Assembly: GCA_045542735.1 (NCBI GenBank)
Contig: JAZQLQ010000026.1
Coordinates: 186,001 to 250,000 of the forward strand
Reading direction: 5' to 3'
Origin: UBA2882 sp045542735
GTDB taxonomy: Bacteria; Bacillota; Clostridia; Lachnospirales; Lachnospiraceae
DNA: 64,000 bases
The position numbers and the translations under genes are program-made. Below, one piece after another: positions 63,582-64,000 of this stretch. Position 1 is the first letter of the stretch. The number at the start of each line of letters is the position of its first letter. Below the pieces are notes generated by a model, which had not been told where the DNA came from, ran no database searches, and saw nothing but the letters and a program-made list of their open reading frames with translations.

Positions 63582-64000
63582 ATGAAAAACAAAATCATTG
63601 CGGCGGGTCATATCTGTATCGATATTACACCCATGTTTAAAGGTGAAAAATGTAATAATGTGACCGATTTGCTGGTGCCGGGTAAATTGATTAACGTAGG
63701 AGCAGCAGATATCCATACAGGCGGAAGCGTTGCCAACACCGGACTTGCCATGAAGCTTATGGGAGCGGATGTTTCCCTTATGGGTAAAGTCGGTGATGAT
63801 GAATTTGGCCGGATGATTTTGAACATTCTGGAGAACTATCAGGCGGCGGACGGCATGATTGTCGATGCCGCTTCCTCCACCTCTTATTCGGCAGTATTGG
63901 CGATTCCCGGAATCGACCGGATTTTCTTACATAACCCGGGAGCCAACGACACGTTTACAGGAAAAGATTTGAACTTTAATTTGATTAAGGAAGCGGTCGT
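63582..64000 (+). CDS. PfkB/ribokinase-family carbohydrate kinase, 5' part
   Basis: First 139 residues; continues past the window. 'AAGHICIDITPMF' start, 'GGSVANTGLAMKLMGADVSLMGKVGDDEFG' (the family's first signature) are seen; the C-terminal active-site Asp is outside. GGGGGTAAG ribosome site 7 bases before the ATG. Follows the isomerase by 19 bases and likely phosphorylates its product. Confidence 0.92.
   Translation, partial: MKNKIIAAGHICIDITPMFKGEKCNNVTDLLVPGKLINVGAADIHTGGSVANTGLAMKLMGADVSLMGKVGDDEFGRMILNILENYQAADGMIVDAASSTSYSAVLAIPGIDRIFLHNPGANDTFTGKDLNFNLIKEAV

Overview
The window looks like a chromosomal segment of a low-to-moderate GC Gram-positive anaerobe, most likely a Clostridia/Lachnospiraceae-type Firmicute. 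This is inferred from the sum of the content: strong AGGAGG ribosome sites, zinc-ribbon/vWA/YARHG membrane proteins, MutS2, a YhaM-type exoribonuclease, a CsoR-CopA copper module, a complete PTS (EIICBA-HPr-EI) operon, a yybP-ykoY type riboswitch, and many U-tailed intrinsic terminators. I see no rRNA, tRNA, CRISPR array or intact insertion sequence.

Layout. 1-2057: Lrp/AsnC regulator (cut by the window edge), aminotransferase and TrmL tRNA methyltransferase. 2080-8750: a run of five envelope-type genes, four of them zinc-ribbon proteins (C-type-lectin-like, bead-like repeat, vWA+YARHG, coiled coil), followed by an SGNH esterase. 8734-9177: a ~444 bp imperfect palindrome between convergent genes. 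9178-13718 (minus): MutS2, then an OmpR-type response regulator and its histidine kinase. 13850-17590: an HtrA-like protein that has lost its triad, YhaM-type exonuclease, RumA/RlmD-type RNA methyltransferase.

17.6-24.7 kb is an accessory, defence-like island: an OLD/RloA-like AAA ATPase directly followed by an ADP-ribosyltransferase; a divergent pair (small membrane protein / HTH protein) with two CGACAA...TTGTCG operators; an Abi_2 (AbiF) HEPN protein preceded by its own promoter, a structured ncRNA and a terminator; and a scar made of a truncated TPR gene fused head-to-head to a decayed ORF6N gene. Two GNAT genes and a small membrane protein follow.

25.3-40.7 kb: a P-loop/GNAT fusion, two SDR enzymes, an MBOAT + SGNH O-acylation pair, an acyltransferase-3, then a four-gene operon (HTH-AbrB regulator, glutathionylspermidine-synthase-like ATP-grasp, unknown protein, homospermidine synthase), LemA with a convergent DUF2207 protein, and a membrane GGDEF protein. 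40.7-47.2 kb: PTS operon with glycoside hydrolase family 2 and a DUF1893 protein. 47.4-50.1 kb: three coiled-coil/EF-hand proteins of possible flagellar or surface type. 50.2-53.9 kb: HD protein, then an Mn-type riboswitch with two terminators ahead of an FtsX-type ABC exporter. 54-58.6 kb: lipoprotein, CsoR with a classic operator, an unusual GC-rich inverted-repeat cluster, and CopA carrying a CopZ-like C-terminal domain that has its own ribosome site. 58.6-64 kb: two MATE transporters, AraC regulator, xylose-isomerase-type enzyme and a PfkB kinase cut by the window end.

The most promising material for something undescribed is the ATPase-ADP-ribosyltransferase pair, the AbiF-ncRNA unit, the homospermidine/ATP-grasp operon, the riboswitch-controlled FtsX exporter and the large palindrome. 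All functional statements rest on reading motifs by eye; no database search was run.
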